A stretch of DNA of 64,000 nucleotides. It comes from Actinomycetota bacterium. GTDB taxonomy: Bacteria > Actinomycetota > Acidimicrobiia > Acidimicrobiales > Poriferisodalaceae. The notes below the pieces were generated by a model. That model searched no databases. It was not told the origin of the DNA and saw only the letters and a list, made by a program, of their open reading frames with translations. The stretch lies in assembly GCA_014238065.1 (NCBI GenBank), contig JABABU010000047.1, positions 1 to 64,000 of the forward strand, read 5' to 3'. This document shows positions 35,905 through 45,800 of the stretch, in pieces. Each line of letters begins with the position of its first letter. Position 1 is the first letter of the stretch. The position numbers and the translations under genes were made by a program.

Positions 35905-36294
35905 ATGACAGAACGTGGACCCATCATCCCGGTAGGCCAGGAAAGAACGTACGAGCGTTTCAAATTCGCTCCGGCGTTCAAGGTCGGCAACACCATCTAC
36001 GTTTCGGGGGTGATCGGCACCGATGCAAGTGGAGCCATTCCCGAGACGCCGGAACAGGAGTTCGCGAACACCTTCGCAGGGCTCGCAGCGACACTCGACG
36101 CGGCGGGAAGCGGACTCGGCGACGTGGTCGAGATGACCTCGTTCCACTGCGACATGACAGATCTCAGGGCATTCATAGCCGCCAAAACCACGGCGATGTC
36201 CGAGCCGCACCCGGCCTGGACGGCCATTGGGTGCACCGAGCTCGCCATTCCCGGAGCACGCGCAGAGTTGAAGGTCACCGCCGTATTGCAGTGA
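35905..36294 (+). CDS. RidA/YjgF-family imine/enamine deaminase
   Basis: 129 residues, the usual RidA length. FAPAFKVGNTIYVSGVIGTD, LAATLDAAGSGLGDVVEMTSFHCDM and the substrate-binding Arg region IPGARAELKVTAVL are family landmarks. RidA proteins form trimers that hydrolyse reactive imines released by PLP or flavin amine-oxidising enzymes, a useful activity in a cell with many amine oxidases. The start at 35905 fits family length; an in-frame extension overlaps the divergent MFS gene. Confidence 0.88.
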   Translation: MTERGPIIPVGQERTYERFKFAPAFKVGNTIYVSGVIGTDASGAIPETPEQEFANTFAGLAATLDAAGSGLGDVVEMTSFHCDMTDLRAFIAAKTTAMSEPHPAWTAIGCTELAIPGARAELKVTAVLQ

Positions 36295-36522
36295 GCGCCG
36301 TTGAGCCTGTCAGCGTTCGATCAATGGGTTGCATCGCTGCTGGTCGCGGCCGAACACGTGTGTGAGTTCAAGACCGCTCGACCGAAGGATCCAGCGAAGA
36401 GCTGCGCCGCGAATGCCACCATCGTCGGCGCCCTGTCGAACTCGTGGATCTGGCCGTCTTACAGGAACTGTGCCAACAGCCCCCAGTTGAGCAGTAATCC
36501 CACAGCCCGCTGATGTCGATCG

Positions 36523-37548
36523 TCACGCGGCTTCACCGAACCGGACCGCTGCCGGCATGACCGCTTCGATGAACAGCCGCAGCGAGCCCATAACGTCGTC
36601 GTGTGAGAGATCACCCCAGCTGAAGTTGAGTATGGCCGGGTCGATGCCCGCTGCCGCCAACTGGCGCAGTCGATCCGAGAGTTGCTGCGGAGTACCGGCA
36701 AGCACGAGGCCTCGTCCGACAGCAGCGTCGAAGTCGCCTCCAGCCGCGGGGTCGTTTGGTAACTCGGTGATCCCAGCCTCGGCGAACACCCGACTGATCC
36801 GAGCCGCGAACGGAGTCCACGAGCGGCGTGCGGTGGCAACTGCGTCAGCTTCGTTCTCGGCCAGATACACGCGGATCGCTCCTCCGATACTCGGCTCGAC
36901 ATCCAGTCGCACCGCTGATTCGGCCCGCATCTTTCGAAAGGCTGCCACGGCACTTGGCGCGACCTCGGCACTCCCGCCGACCACGGTGTTGAACCCCATC
37001 TCGGCCGCGTGGGCGAGATTCCCTGGGTACCAGATCGGGGGATGTGGCCGCTGGAGCGGTCGGATCTCGATCGGGACGTGATCGAACGACCAGTTCGCTG
37101 TGTCGAGACTCAGTCGGTCGTCGCCTTCCAGAGCCATCGCGGCTCGCATCACGACGAGACTCTCGGTGTATGTCTGGCGTGCCTTCGCCGCGTCGAGATG
37201 CCACATCTGATGCTCCGGTGGAGCTATGCCACGGCCAACGCCCATCTCCACCCTGCCACCGGACAAGTGGTCGAGGATCGCGACCTCTTCGACAAGCCGC
37301 AGCGGATGGTGGAAGGGAAGGAGATATACCAACGAACCGATACGAATCGATGTAGTGGCGTGCGCCACAACGGTGAGCCAGACATTCGTGCTCGGCGCCA
37401 CGTCCAGAGGGCTCACGTGATGCTCGCTCTTGAAATAGCACCAGAACCCAGCGGAGTCGGCGGTCTGAATCATCTTGAGATGGTTCCGATAGAACTCACC
37501 GAGTGACACCCCGGGATTCTCCATCTGGTCGAACATCGCTATTCGCAT
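36523..37548 (-). CDS. Luciferase-like monooxygenase family protein
   Basis: 341 residues of the luciferase-like family: SLGEFYRNHLKMIQTADSAGFWCYFKSEHHVSPLDVAPS in pieces, RIGSLVYLLPFHHPLRLVEEVAILDHLSGGRVEMGVGRG in pieces, and HPPIWYPGNLAHAAEMGF. The EHH and GGRVEMGVGRG features are typical of FMN-type members rather than the F420 TIGR03617 group. The ATG at 37548 follows AGGGGATGGG. No adjacent flavin reductase. Substrate unknown. Confidence 0.84.
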   Translation of the reverse strand: MRIAMFDQMENPGVSLGEFYRNHLKMIQTADSAGFWCYFKSEHHVSPLDVAPSTNVWLTVVAHATTSIRIGSLVYLLPFHHPLRLVEEVAILDHLSGGRVEMGVGRGIAPPEHQMWHLDAAKARQTYTESLVVMRAAMALEGDDRLSLDTANWSFDHVPIEIRPLQRPHPPIWYPGNLAHAAEMGFNTVVGGSAEVAPSAVAAFRKMRAESAVRLDVEPSIGGAIRVYLAENEADAVATARRSWTPFAARISRVFAEAGITELPNDPAAGGDFDAAVGRGLVLAGTPQQLSDRLRQLAAAGIDPAILNFSWGDLSHDDVMGSLRLFIEAVMPAAVRFGEAA

Positions 37549-37641
37549 TACCCATCCCCTGCCCCGCACCGAACATAGGGTGCAACAACCGCGTGGCCGA
37601 AATCAGATCGCGATCCAGCATTGAAGGTTACGGTTGACGCC

Positions 37642-38685
37642 ATGACCGACGACGTCGTGACGGCACCGACGAAGCGTCATGTCGTCATCTTCGGCGGCAG
37701 CGGCTTTCTCGGCTCCGAGCTGAGGTCGCGGCTCGTCAATCGCGGCGATCGTGTCACGGTCGTGGCCCGAGACCCCTCACGAGACTTCCACGGCTGGACA
37801 CAGGCCTACTGGGACGCCGAGACCCTCGGACCATGGGTCGACGTTCTCGAGGACGTCGACGTTGTCGTGCACATGGCAGGCAAACGCGTCGACTGTCGCC
37901 CGAACAAGCGTAACATCGCAGAATTGATCCGATCGCGGGAAGGCACGGTTGCCCTCGTGGGGAGGGCGCTCGCTCGATTGAGTCATCGCCCCGACGCATG
38001 GATTCAAATGTCATCGCTGGCGCGGTTCGGCGACTTCGGAGATGCGATCATCGACGAAAGCACCACGCCTCCCGAGGCAGGACATCGACAGATGGTCGAA
38101 GTGTGCCGCCGTTGGGAAGCTGCATTCGAGGAGGCATCAAGAGGCATCTCGCGCACGGTGCTGCTCCGCCCGTCGATCGGCATCGGAGGGATCGGCGATC
38201 CCGCCACCGGCCAACTCTCAACCCTTGCGAGATTCGGGATGGCCGGCAAGATCGGATCGGGCCGACAGTGGGTCTCCTGGATCGGCGCAGATGACCTGTT
38301 CGCGCTGATCGAACGCGCCGCTGTCGACGAAACAATGTCTGGCACGTACCACCTCACCTCCCCGAACCCGGTGCAGAACCGAGAACTGATGGCCGCCTAC
38401 AGGGCGGCTGCTGGACGCAAATTGGGTCTCCCCGCTCCGCGTCCGATTGCGAAGATCGGCGCAAAGATCCTCGGGTCCGACCCTGCTCTGGCGCTCACGA
38501 GCCGACGGGGTATACCAACACGGCTCCTCGCCGAAGGATTCCCCTTCACTTGCACCTCGATCGACGAAGCAGCTGCCACTGCGACGGCCCCGACGATCGA
38601 AGCAGCCAACGCGCCACCCCCACTTCCTCGCGGCATGGCTCGCCGAGGAATGAGACGGGTCAGCGAGCCTCGAACCAGATCCTGA
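37642..38685 (+). CDS. TIGR01777-type NAD-dependent epimerase (SDR39U1-like)
   Basis: 347 residues. NAD-binding VVIFGGSGFLGSELRSRLV at the N-terminus, DVVVHMAGKRVDCR and the LLRPSIGIGG, QWVSWIGADDLFALIERA and YHLTSPNPVQNRELM blocks identify the SDR39U1/YfcH group of atypical extended short-chain dehydrogenases. No catalytic YxxxK is evident, as is normal for this group. ATG 37642 is chosen over an upstream start 7 codons earlier; neither has a clear ribosome-binding site. Physiological role of the family is unknown. Confidence 0.83.
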   Translation: MTDDVVTAPTKRHVVIFGGSGFLGSELRSRLVNRGDRVTVVARDPSRDFHGWTQAYWDAETLGPWVDVLEDVDVVVHMAGKRVDCRPNKRNIAELIRSREGTVALVGRALARLSHRPDAWIQMSSLARFGDFGDAIIDESTTPPEAGHRQMVEVCRRWEAAFEEASRGISRTVLLRPSIGIGGIGDPATGQLSTLARFGMAGKIGSGRQWVSWIGADDLFALIERAAVDETMSGTYHLTSPNPVQNRELMAAYRAAAGRKLGLPAPRPIAKIGAKILGSDPALALTSRRGIPTRLLAEGFPFTCTSIDEAAATATAPTIEAANAPPPLPRGMARRGMRRVSEPRTRS

Positions 38686-38818
38686 AGGACGGTCTCTTTT
38701 CATGCGCTGCCGACCGCGTTTCGATCATGGGTCGTCGCAGATCGCGAACCGCCCGATTGGAAGCCCGAATCCGGCACGTGGGTAACCTCACTTTCGAACC
38801 CCGAGCCTTGGGAGCATC

Positions 38819-40543
38819 ATGAGCCACGATCTGATCATTCGAAACGGCACGGTCGTGGATGGCACCGGGGCCGATCGCGTTGTGGCCGACATCGCCGTTG
38901 ACGGGGACAGGATCAGCGTCATCGGAGACCTCCGGGAACACAGCGCCCGTCGCGAATTGGACGCTTCCGGACACGTCGTTTCACCTGGTTTCGTCGATCT
39001 GCACACCCACCTCGATGCCCAGATCGGCTGGGACCCTTACATGACTTCGAGCAGTTGGCACGGTGTCACGACAGTGCTCATGGGCAACTGCGGTGTCACG
39101 TTCGCGCCGGCTTCACCCGACAACCGCTCCTACCTGGCCGAGATGATGGAAAGCGTCGAAGACATTCCGAAAGAGGCAATTCTCGACGGACTTCCTTGGG
39201 ACTGGCAGACCTACGGCGAGTACCTCGACTCCGTCGAGCGGCTCGCGCCAGCGCTCAACGTCGTCGGTCTCGTTGGCCATTGCGCGGTTCGCTATCACGT
39301 CATGGGTGAGCGCAGCCTCACCGACGAAGGACCGACTGCCGACGAGCTCCGCCAGATCGCCGACATCGCAGCAGAGTCTGTGGCCGACGGCGCCGTTGGC
39401 TACTCGACCTCACGTCTACTCGGCCATGTCGTGCCCGACGGACGTTGCGTGCCAGGAACGTTCTCTTCGATCGACGAATATCTGGCCATCGCCGACGGGA
39501 TGAACCGCGCCGGCGGGGGCCTCTTCCAGGCGGTGCTCGATTTCGACACGAAAGCAGGACACGAGTTCCGCCTCTTGCGCTCGATGGCAGAACGGTGCGG
39601 TGACGTCCTTTTCTCCGGCGGCGTCGGCGATCGCGGCCTCGACGGCGTCAACCGGTTCAACGACTTCCTCACGACCACGAATGCCGAAGCCGGCCGCATC
39701 AGCTCGCTGGCAATGAGCCGCCCGAGCGGATTCCTCATCGGCATCACTCAGGAACCACCGGTCAAGGGCTCGGCGTGGAAGGCGCTGATGGAGCTGTCGA
39801 CCATCGCCGAGAGGGTTGCCGCTCTCCGCAACAGCTCGACCCGAGCCGAACTCGTGGCCGAAGCCGAGCGCAAGGGCATGCGATTCGATCCGAGGATGAT
39901 CTACCCGCTCGGCATGGAAGGACTCCCCGACTACCACGTCGACGGCGAAGGCTCACTTGCCGATGTGGCATCAGCCGCCGGCGTCAGCCCGATCGACGCA
40001 ATGATCGACAGGCTCATCGAGAGCAACGGCAGAGAGCTCTTCAACGTGTGGTTCTTCAACCGGAACGTCGAGGCGCTCGGCGAGTTCCTCCACCTCGAAA
40101 ACGTGTGCCCAAACCTCGGTGACGCCGGCGCCCATGTCGGCCAGATCTGCGATGCAGACGCTCCCACGTTCTACCTCCGCCACTGGAATCGGGTGACTGG
40201 TCGGGTCAGCATCGAACAAGCCGTTCAGGGCCTCACCCAGAAGCCTGCGGCAGTACTCGGCTTAAAGGGCCGCGGGACACTCGCTGTCGGCGAGCACGCC
40301 GACATCAACGTGTTCTCTCCCGAACGACTCGAGACGTTGTACCCCGAGTACGTCCACGATCTGCCAGGAGGCAAGGGCCGACTTCAGGTCAGATCGGCTG
40401 GATACGCCGCCACGCTCGTGAACGGTGAGATCGTGGTCGAAGAAGGGCAACACACCGGAGCGCGACCCGGACGCGTCATTCGCGAGTTCGCCAGAGGCCG
40501 GCCTTCTCAGGTCCGGCCACTCCCGGTCCACAAGGTGGAGTGA
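38819..40543 (+). CDS. N-acyl-D-amino-acid deacylase family amidohydrolase
   Basis: 574 residues of the D-aminoacylase/dihydroorotase-like amidohydrolases: metal-binding VDLHTHLDAQ near 59, LMGNCGVTFAP near 87 (bridging Cys), HCAVR near 151 and GDAGAHVG near 440 with the catalytic Asp; the C-terminal beta-sandwich has KGRGTLAVGEHADINVFSPE. The family removes acyl groups from D-amino acids or related amides. The stop overlaps the malonyl-CoA decarboxylase start as TGATG, so the products are made together; perhaps the acyl group released is malonyl or another short acid, an inference. Confidence 0.87.
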   Translation: MSHDLIIRNGTVVDGTGADRVVADIAVDGDRISVIGDLREHSARRELDASGHVVSPGFVDLHTHLDAQIGWDPYMTSSSWHGVTTVLMGNCGVTFAPASPDNRSYLAEMMESVEDIPKEAILDGLPWDWQTYGEYLDSVERLAPALNVVGLVGHCAVRYHVMGERSLTDEGPTADELRQIADIAAESVADGAVGYSTSRLLGHVVPDGRCVPGTFSSIDEYLAIADGMNRAGGGLFQAVLDFDTKAGHEFRLLRSMAERCGDVLFSGGVGDRGLDGVNRFNDFLTTTNAEAGRISSLAMSRPSGFLIGITQEPPVKGSAWKALMELSTIAERVAALRNSSTRAELVAEAERKGMRFDPRMIYPLGMEGLPDYHVDGEGSLADVASAAGVSPIDAMIDRLIESNGRELFNVWFFNRNVEALGEFLHLENVCPNLGDAGAHVGQICDADAPTFYLRHWNRVTGRVSIEQAVQGLTQKPAAVLGLKGRGTLAVGEHADINVFSPERLETLYPEYVHDLPGGKGRLQVRSAGYAATLVNGEIVVEEGQHTGARPGRVIREFARGRPSQVRPLPVHKVE

Positions 40544-41769
40544 TGCGACGATCCTCGCGGTCCGAGCTAGCTGTACTGAAGGAGACCTGCCGCGCTCTCG
40601 TGCGAGTCCGAGGCGAGGAATCTGCGGCCAGCCTGTCCAGTCTCGCGGCCCGCAGATACGGCCTGCTGACCGCGACTGACAAGGCCATGTTCTTTCGGTT
40701 CCTGCTTGCCGACTTCGGGCCAAGCGACTCCGACATCGTCGAGGCCATCGCGGCCTACCAGGCTGACGCCAGCCCATCGAATGCTCAAGCGCTCGAAATG
40801 GCTGCAACTGCGCCACGTCAACAACTGTTCACGGCGATGAACACCGCCGAAGGCGGCACAGCATGCATGCTGGCGATGAGGGCCGACTGCGTCACGGCCT
40901 CGCGACTCGAACCGACGCTTCGGCCCGTCGAGCGGGATCTGGCGCGACTGATCGAGGCGTGGTTCAATCGCGGATTCCTCGATCTACAGCACATCGATTG
41001 GGACACTCCCGCCGCCATTCTCGAGAAGCTGATCGCCTACGAAGCGGTCCACGAGATCAGAGGCTGGGATGACCTCCGACGTCGACTCGAATCCGACCGT
41101 CGCTGCTTCGGCTTCTTCCATCCTGCGCTGCCGGCTGAACCTCTGATCTTCGTCGAGGTGGCGCTGACCGTTGGACTGCAGACCTCGATCCAGGCGGTCA
41201 TCGACGCTCCACGGCCCGACGATTCAACGAGCGACAAACCCGACACCGCGATCTTCTACAGCATCACGAACTGCCAGGCAGGCCTCGCCGGCATCCCGCT
41301 CGGAAGCTTTCTGCTCAAGCAGGTCACCGACGAACTTCTCCGGTCCGTCGAGGGACTGACCAGGTTCAGCACACTTTCCCCTGTGCCAGGACTCCTCAGA
41401 TGGATCACCGAAACCGGAGGTGGCCTCGCTCCCGAGGCTGTTGCGTCGGTGCTCGCCAACAACGCAGAGATCGATGACGAACTCCGCCAAGCAGTGACGA
41501 CAGCGTGCGCGGACTACCTCGTCAATGCAAAGCGCGGCGCGCAGCCACTCGATGCGGTGGCGAGGTTCCACCTGAGGAATGGCGCACGGCTCGAACAGAT
41601 CAACTGGCGAGGCGACACTTCACACAAAGGCATCGACGAGTCGTACGGCCTGCTCGTGAACTACGTGTACGACCCTTCAGACCTCGCTGACAACCACGAA
41701 GCCTTCGTCAACGAGCATCGCGTCACCTACAGCAGCACCATCGCAGGACTTCTCACCTCGGTCGACTAG
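40543..41769 (+). CDS. mcd: Malonyl-CoA decarboxylase
   Basis: 408 residues. The C-terminal catalytic half has YSITNCQAGLAGIPLGSFLLKQV (catalytic Ser region), FHLRNGARLEQINWRGDTSHKGIDES and YGLLVNYVYD (catalytic His region), matching eukaryotic and rhizobial MCD. The N-terminal all-helical half is also present. The enzyme converts malonyl-CoA to acetyl-CoA and CO2. Start at ATG 40543 overlapping the upstream TGA; a GTG immediately before it is an alternative. An acyl-CoA carboxylase gene lies 1 kb away, chemically opposite. Confidence 0.92.
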   Translation: MRRSSRSELAVLKETCRALVRVRGEESAASLSSLAARRYGLLTATDKAMFFRFLLADFGPSDSDIVEAIAAYQADASPSNAQALEMAATAPRQQLFTAMNTAEGGTACMLAMRADCVTASRLEPTLRPVERDLARLIEAWFNRGFLDLQHIDWDTPAAILEKLIAYEAVHEIRGWDDLRRRLESDRRCFGFFHPALPAEPLIFVEVALTVGLQTSIQAVIDAPRPDDSTSDKPDTAIFYSITNCQAGLAGIPLGSFLLKQVTDELLRSVEGLTRFSTLSPVPGLLRWITETGGGLAPEAVASVLANNAEIDDELRQAVTTACADYLVNAKRGAQPLDAVARFHLRNGARLEQINWRGDTSHKGIDESYGLLVNYVYDPSDLADNHEAFVNEHRVTYSSTIAGLLTSVD

Positions 41770-41820
41770 CACGGCCGAGTTCGCACGCGAAAAACGGCGT
41801 CACCTGCGCGTCCCCCCGGG

Positions 41821-42666
41821 CTAAGGCAACCCAGCTCGGGCGTGTTCGACCCGACGATGGTAGATCGCCCCGGCGGCCAGTCCGCTGACCATTGCTGGGT
41901 GGGAGCCGGGTGCAGTGAGACAGAAGAGGGTCCTGCCGTCATCACCGCCGAGCATGCATGCGTAGGTGGGCGCAGGGGTGGCGACGGTGTCGACGACCTC
42001 ACCGCCTTCGCGAACACGGATCACCTGCGGCGTCATGGCATCGGAGAACCAGATGGCTCCTTCGCTGTCCAGGGTGCAGCCGTCGGGGGCTGTTCCTGGA
42101 ATGTCGGCCCAGCGGCGACGTGCCGACAGCGTCGCATCGTCGTTGATTGTCCATGCTTCGTACCCGCCGCCGTAGGACTCCCCGACAATCAGCGTCGAGC
42201 CGTCTGGCGTGATGGCCGATCCGTTGGGAAACCGCACGTCGGAGGCTGCGACCTCGACGGATCCGTCGGACCTCACCAACGCCAGATCAGCGGGCGTCGG
42301 GTCGCCGCCCGCCTCGGCGTCGAATCCGAAGTTGCCGACATAGGCGTTGCCGTTCGCATCGACGACCATGTCGTTGCAGTGTCCCGTGGCCACACCTGAG
42401 AGATCGCCATGTTCGACCAGCTCGCCGTCCTCGAGTTTCATCACTCGCCGGGTGGTCATGAACACGACGAGCAACGTGCCATCGGGCATCCAACCGAGTC
42501 CCGATGGCCGATCCGGCAAGTCGGAGAGCACCGCGGTTCGCTCGCCATCGGGGGTCACGGTGTACACAGCAGCTTGGTAGAAGTCGGAGTACCACAGGAG
42601 GCCGTCGCGCCAGCGCGGACCCTCACCGAAGTCGACGCCGCCAACCAGCATCTCCCAGTCGCTCAC
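41821..42666 (-). CDS. SMP-30/gluconolactonase-family lactonase
   Basis: 281 residues forming a six-bladed propeller of the SMP-30 type: GEGPRWRDGLLWYSDF (metal Glu near the N-terminus), LPDRPSGLGWMPDGTLLV, GHCNDMVVDANGNAYVGNFGF (Asn/Asp metal ligand) and FPNGSAITPDGSTLIVGES. The family hydrolyses sugar or other lactones with a divalent metal. GTG 42666 is preferred because GGAGG lies 5 bases upstream; ATG 42729 would add 21 residues without a good site. It converges on malonyl-CoA decarboxylase and is divergent from the carboxylase gene. Confidence 0.85.
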   Translation of the reverse strand: MSDWEMLVGGVDFGEGPRWRDGLLWYSDFYQAAVYTVTPDGERTAVLSDLPDRPSGLGWMPDGTLLVVFMTTRRVMKLEDGELVEHGDLSGVATGHCNDMVVDANGNAYVGNFGFDAEAGGDPTPADLALVRSDGSVEVAASDVRFPNGSAITPDGSTLIVGESYGGGYEAWTINDDATLSARRRWADIPGTAPDGCTLDSEGAIWFSDAMTPQVIRVREGGEVVDTVATPAPTYACMLGGDDGRTLFCLTAPGSHPAMVSGLAAGAIYHRRVEHARAGLP

Positions 42667-42813
42667 CAGTGCCTCCGTGGGTAGTCGGCGCCGGCCACCA
42701 TGCTGCCGCGCTCCTCGCATTGTGTACATCACGCCGTGCTTCGACTCCCAACTTCTTCGTTCGGTGCGCCAAGATGACTCGATCCACCCACACCGAGACC
42801 GAAAGGGGTGGCC

Positions 42814-45800
42814 GTGAGCACAGACATTGGCCGAAACAACGTGGTGCTGGTCGCCAATCGAGGCGAAATCGCCGTTCGTGTCGCGAAAGGAGCTGCCGCC
42901 GCCGGTTTCCGGTCGGTGATGGTGGCCACGACCGCAGACGCCGACTCGCTGCATTCAACGGCCGGTGACGTGTCGGTCGTGCTTCCAGGGACAGACCCGA
43001 TCGCCGCACACCTCGACGGAGGCACCCTCTTGGCTGTCGCCGACGCCAACAAGTGCGGATTCGTCCACCCTGGATACGGATTCCTGGCAGAGAACGCTGC
43101 ATTCGCGCAGCTCTGCGAGGAACGCGGTCTGACCTTCATCGGACCATCGAGCGAGGTTCTCGCACTGTTCGGCGACAAGGTCGCGGCAAAAGCACTCGCC
43201 GCCTCGCTCGACATACCGGTGATCCGCGGCTCCGACGCAGCGGTAGCGACCGCAGCCGATGCTCGCGACGCCGCCGACGCACTCGGCTATCCGGTGATGT
43301 TGAAGGCCGCTGCCGGTGGCGGCGGGCGCGGCATCCGATCGGTCCACTCCGGAGATGACGTCGCAGAAGCATTCGAGCGATGCGCGAGCGAAGCCTCTGG
43401 CGCGTTCGGCGATGGCTCGATCTTCGTCGAGCAGCTCATCGATCGACCTCGCCACATCGAGGTACAGGTGCTCGGCGACGGCGCGACAACCGTTCATCTC
43501 TTCGAACGCGATTGCTCTGTCCAGCTGAGAAACCAGAAGATGGTCGAGGTCGCGCCCGCCGTTGGGCTCGGCGAAGAGCTACGCCACAGACTCCACGGTG
43601 AGGCCGTTCGTCTGTGGCAGGAAGCAGGGGCCACGAACGCAGGAACCGTCGAGTTTCTCGTCGACCCAACCTCTGGCGAGCACTACTTCATCGAATGCAA
43701 CCCGCGTATCCAGGTCGAGCACACCATCACCGAAGAGGTGATGGGAGTTGACCTGGTTCGCGCGCAATTCGCCATCGCGGCCGGAGCGAGCCTCGACGAC
43801 ATCGGCCTTGGTGACCAGATATCTATCAGCGAGCCGAGAGGCATTTCGATTCAAGCACGAGTCATGGCCAGCGGGTCAGGCACCCTGACCGGTTACAAGG
43901 AGCCGGCTGGTCCAGGAGTCCGGGTCGACTCCCACTGTTACCAGGGCATGTCCCCGGCACCTCAGTTCGACCCGCTCCTCGCCAAGGTCATCACCACGAC
44001 GCGGTCTGGCTCAATCGAAGATGCCGTCGAACTCGCGGCACGAACGATCGACGAGTTCCACCTCGTCGGGGTTCCGACGAACATCGCAACACTCAAGGCG
44101 GTGCTGGCCTCGAGCGCAGTACGCAGCGGCGATGCCAGAACCACCCTTTTCGACGAGAAGCCAGAGCTTCTCGTAGCCCGACACGACGGAGGCCGTCACG
44201 ACAAGATCATGTCCCTCCATGGGCCTACGACCACGACAGAAGCTCCAGTTGCTGAGCTCGAGGTTCCCGACGGCGATCTCGGCGTCGTGTGTCCTGTGCC
44301 GAGCGTGGTCCTCGACGTGCGCGTGTCCGCCGGCGATCAGGTGTCGGCAGGAGACCCTCTCTTCGTGGTCACCGCCATGAAAATGGAGACGCTCATCGCT
44401 GCAGGGGTCTCCGGAGTCGTCAGTCACCTCGCCGCTATCACCGAAGGAACACAACTCGTCGCTGGTCAGATCGTCGCATCGATCACCCCAGGGGCAAGCG
44501 ACGGGAGGTCTGTCGAGATCGATCCACACAACACGTGGGCATCAGTTCTCGATGAGGTTGCCGCGCTGCAGGAACTCGCCAATGAGCGACTCTCACCCAG
44601 CTCAGAGGAGCCAGGAGTCGTCCGTCAGCGAAACCGAGGAAAGCTGACATGCCGACAGCGAATCGAGTTACTGCTCGACGACGGTTCGTTTCGCGAGATG
44701 GGGAGCCTCGCCGGCTTCGCGTCCTACGACGAACACGGCAACGTGGTCGCGTTCACCCCTGCGAACCACGTCGGAGGCACCGGCACGATCGACGGCAGGA
44801 CGGCCATCGTCTGCGCCGACGACTTCACCTCACGTGGCGGCCACGCCGATGGAGCCATCGGCGCGAAGAGCATGCATCTCGACATGCTGTCGGTGGACCT
44901 CGCTTCGCCATCGGTGAGACTCCTCGACGGCTCGTCAGGTGGCGGGAGCGTCGCTGCCATGGTGCCGCAGCAGAAGAAAGAAGGTGAGAGCACCGCCGAA
45001 GAGAGCAGCGGCGCTATCACGGCAGGACGACCACGTGTCACTGGAGGAGGAGGCTCGTTCCTTCCTGGCCACCTCGGAAGCACCGAGTATGCAGAGCAAC
45101 TCGCGTCGGTTCCCGTCGTCAACATGCTGCTTGGAAGCGTTGTGGGAATCGGGGCTGCGAAAGCTGTTCTGGGCCACTTCTCGGTCATGGTCCGCGACAT
45201 CTCACAACTGTTCGTGGCTGGTCCCCCCGTGGTCAGCCACGCCATGGGCTACGAGATCACCAAGGAAGATCTCGGCGACTGGCGAATCCACTGCACGAAC
45301 GGATCCGTCGACAACGTGGCTGAGAGCGAGGAGGAAGCAGCCACAATGACCCGCCGTTTCCTCAGCTACCTCCCCTCGAGCGTCGACGAGGCACCGCCCA
45401 TCCTCGAACCCGACCCCACAGACCCCGCCGATCGCGCCGAGGACGAGTTGTTCACGATCGTGCCGAGGAAACGCACGACCACATTCGACATGCGCCGCGC
45501 CATCGAGCTCATGGCCGATCGCGGATCGTTTTTCGAGATCGGTCCGCTCTGGGGTACGGATCAGATCACCGGCTTCGTTCGCATGAACGGCCACCCCCTC
45601 GGCGTCATCGCATCGGACAGCAGACACGTGAACGGGGGTGCGCTGACAGCCGATGGCTGCAGGAAACTGACCCGGCACCTCGACCTGTGCGACCTGTTTC
45701 ACCTTCCGGTATTGAACCTCGTCGACAACCCCGGCTTTGCCGTCGGTCTCGAACACGAGGTCGCGGGCACCATCAGACGTGGCGGTGAATGGATGGTGGC

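Noticed and set aside
36301..36513. 70-codon frame starting TTG after ridA
   Set aside because: No ribosome-binding site, no recognisable domain and low-complexity Ser/Ala/Asn composition; considered chance in a 228-base gap.
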